The notes under the pieces were generated by a model. The model had not been told where the DNA came from. It saw only the letters and a list, made by a program, of their open reading frames with translations, and did no database searches. Both the position numbers and the translations under genes were made by a program. A stretch of 64,000 nucleotides of DNA from Anodontia alba (taxonomy: Eukaryota > Mollusca > Bivalvia > Lucinida > Lucinidae): assembly GCA_964016985.1 (NCBI GenBank), contig OZ024833.1, positions 65,891,985 to 65,955,984 of the forward strand. The letters run 5' to 3'. Position 1 is the stretch's first letter, and each line of letters opens with the position of its first letter. Positions 56,201 through 59,200 of the stretch are shown here, one piece after another.

Positions 56201-59200
56201 CTTTTTTATACACTGTCGACTCTCGTTACCTCGAAGTCCAAAGGACTATCTGAAATACTTCGAGGTATCCTTACCTCAACATCAGATTTGCAGAATTGAG
56301 AAAAAACTAACTCGGACAGCTACATTTCACATATGCATACGTAATTTGACTCCTGAAGTCAGAGATATATTGAAAATATTGTGGAAAGGAGATAAGCTCC
56401 TTAGGAGCAATTTCTCCCATTTTCCACAATATTTTCTTACCTGTTGTTAGATTTTCATGTTTAAATAGGGACCAGATTTTCACTTCGAGATAAATGTTTA
56501 TTCGAGATAAACGAAGTCGAGATAACGAGTGTAGACTGTATTTTGACGCCAGCAGTGGTCAATATCTATAGGCAATTCTGCAGCAGATATGGGCAAAATT
56601 GTAGATCTTAAGTGCTTGCTTTGAAAATGCGACAAGAATGTCATCAGGAGAACATCTAAAATGGTCGAGATCTTGGTAGCAATACGAAGTCAGTCATTTC
56701 AAAGTCACGGGAGTTTCTTACAGTTCACATAACCTACCCCATTCTTTCTGGCTTTTGGACTTTTAAGAGGGACAGCTGTCAGGCAAGTACCTAGTGTTTA
56801 CCCTTTGAACTTCAAACAAAACGTGTATGGACTTCAGAACATTCGCAAGAACAAAAATGCTATACAGTCGAACTTCAATGGCTCGAAAATCTTTGGGACA
56901 ATGGCAATTTGTTCTAGACATAGGTAGTTCAAGCCACTGATTATTAATAATAGCGCCCGGTAAGGAGGAAAATAGAGATTATTTTGAGATGTCTTTTCGC
57001 TCTTTTATAAAATAATTGTATGTTGTGTGTACTCATTAGAATACACATAACATAATTTTCATGATAAGAAAAATTTCCCTATAATATCTCTGATTATTTG
57101 TTTACTAAACTGAGCTGTCGGAAGAAGTTCCGAGCGACTAAAATGAGTTCCAATCAACAACGGTAAACGAGCCATCGGTGTTCGGGTCACTGAAGTTTTA
57201 CTGCAGGTCATAAACTATTAAATCTCATAAGAACCAGGCCCCGAGGTTATAAAACTTTTTTCATGCTCAACTCAGCTGAGCATGAAATTTGTCCTGCTAT
57301 AAAATCTCAAATTACTAACAAATTCTTCCTTGTTATACATAGCTGAGCATGAAAATTTTTCTAATAAATATGAAATGTCAACTATTGTTGGCATTTTCAT
57401 TATTCATTAGCAGAGAAAATATCATGCTCAGCTGAGTTGAGCATGAAAAAAGTTTTATAACCTCGGGGCCAGTTTTGGTTCTGCAAGATTCTAGTTACAT
57501 AAGAAAGAGTCCAAGAATGTTTGCCTTTTTCTGGTGTCTTTCTGACATATTTTGACACCAGAATTGGTCAGACTCTATAGGCAGTTCCTCAGCAGAATCT
57601 AAAGGCAGTTCCTCAGCAGAATCTATAGGCAGCTCCGCAGCGGATATGTGCACAATGGTAGTTCTTGAAGATGATTGAATTACCTTGATTGAATACTAGA
57701 AAGTCACCTGGCGAACATTGCCTGAACAGCTTTCGAGATCTAGCAAACAATACATGGTCAGGCATTTCAAAGTCAGCGAAGTTTCTTACATGTCACATAA
57801 CCTACCACATCTTTTCTGGTTGTGGAGTTTTCAGCATGATTAATGTCAGGCAAGTTTACTCTTTGAACTTCAAAACAAGAAATCTAGGGGCTCCCGAACG
57901 TTTGCAAGAATGACAATAATATATGGGACGTGTCAAGCGAAAAAGTGCTTTTGAACATATGCAAAATGCGCAAATTTAGATTATCCTACACAAGCGCAAG
58001 GTTTCATCCAGGCCTTAGCTCTCCATTGATACTTCCATGCTATCCAAGAATTCTGAAAGTGGGCATCGAAAGCCCTGATCAGACTGCGCATCTGCCCAGT
58101 CTGATCTGGGCCTTTCCTGTCTGCGCATGCCCAAGGGAAATTTTAGCTTGGCACGGTTCAAACTAGAAAAGTTAGTTTCTATCCAAAAAAATACAGATTG
58201 CCATGGAATATGACACTCACCTTTCACATTCTTTCTTCTGTCCTCCAAATGCTGCTACTGTTCTGATGGCACCAAGAACTTCCTCTGCTATAGCTCCTGC
58301 TTTTGCATATGCGCTTGACTCTGATGCCGTTGCACGTGCTATTACCTTAAATAAGCATTTAAGATGAACTGATACGCATGGTGAGTAAGCTGATATGTTT
58401 CATAAGGAACACAACATTTGTGGCTTCCTGTCTGCTTACTCTTCTGAGAAAGGGTCTTCTCTAAAAGGAAAGCATTTGCTTCCCGTATTTGAGCGTTGGA
58501 GTCTAAGGAAGACCCAAAACAAAAATACGGAGATACTAAGGCCAACAATCACGAAACACAGAATGTACAAGGCAGCGGATAAAGGTTTATATACATGAAA
58601 TGACTACACTAACCAACATGACATCGAGAAAAGAATGAACAAACAAAAAATATAATAGATAGACAAATGGAACTGTTACAGCACTGAAACCTGGCAACGG
58701 TCAATAGTAAAACATGGGGAATTAAACCATGCATTAAAACAAGTCTATGATATAATATGACGCTCTTTAAAATTTAGATTATAGCTAATCTGTCAGTGAT
58801 GCTGCGAATTTAACGGTAATTTTGTGAAAATAAATAAAACAAATAACTGGAAGACCCCTCTTGCAGACGGAAAAATAGATTTACTGTACCAAATTTTCTT
58901 TCAATCAGTTTTCGCAACTACTAACGGTCCATGTAGATTTAATTAGAATGCGAGTTGGGTGTATTCACATTACGAAAACACGCCTATTCAAATATATTAA
59001 GAATTTAACCACCAAAACATGAAAACTTTCAGATGAAAAATTCTTGTAATTTTCACACTTATTCTCAAAACATATAGAACAAAGATTGTATATTACCTTC
59101 TGTGTTACAAACGACGACACAGCTAGCAATGGAGTAAATGATAATACGACCAAAGTTAACTTCCAGCCGTAAACAAAGCTGACTGTAAATCCAGCAACAA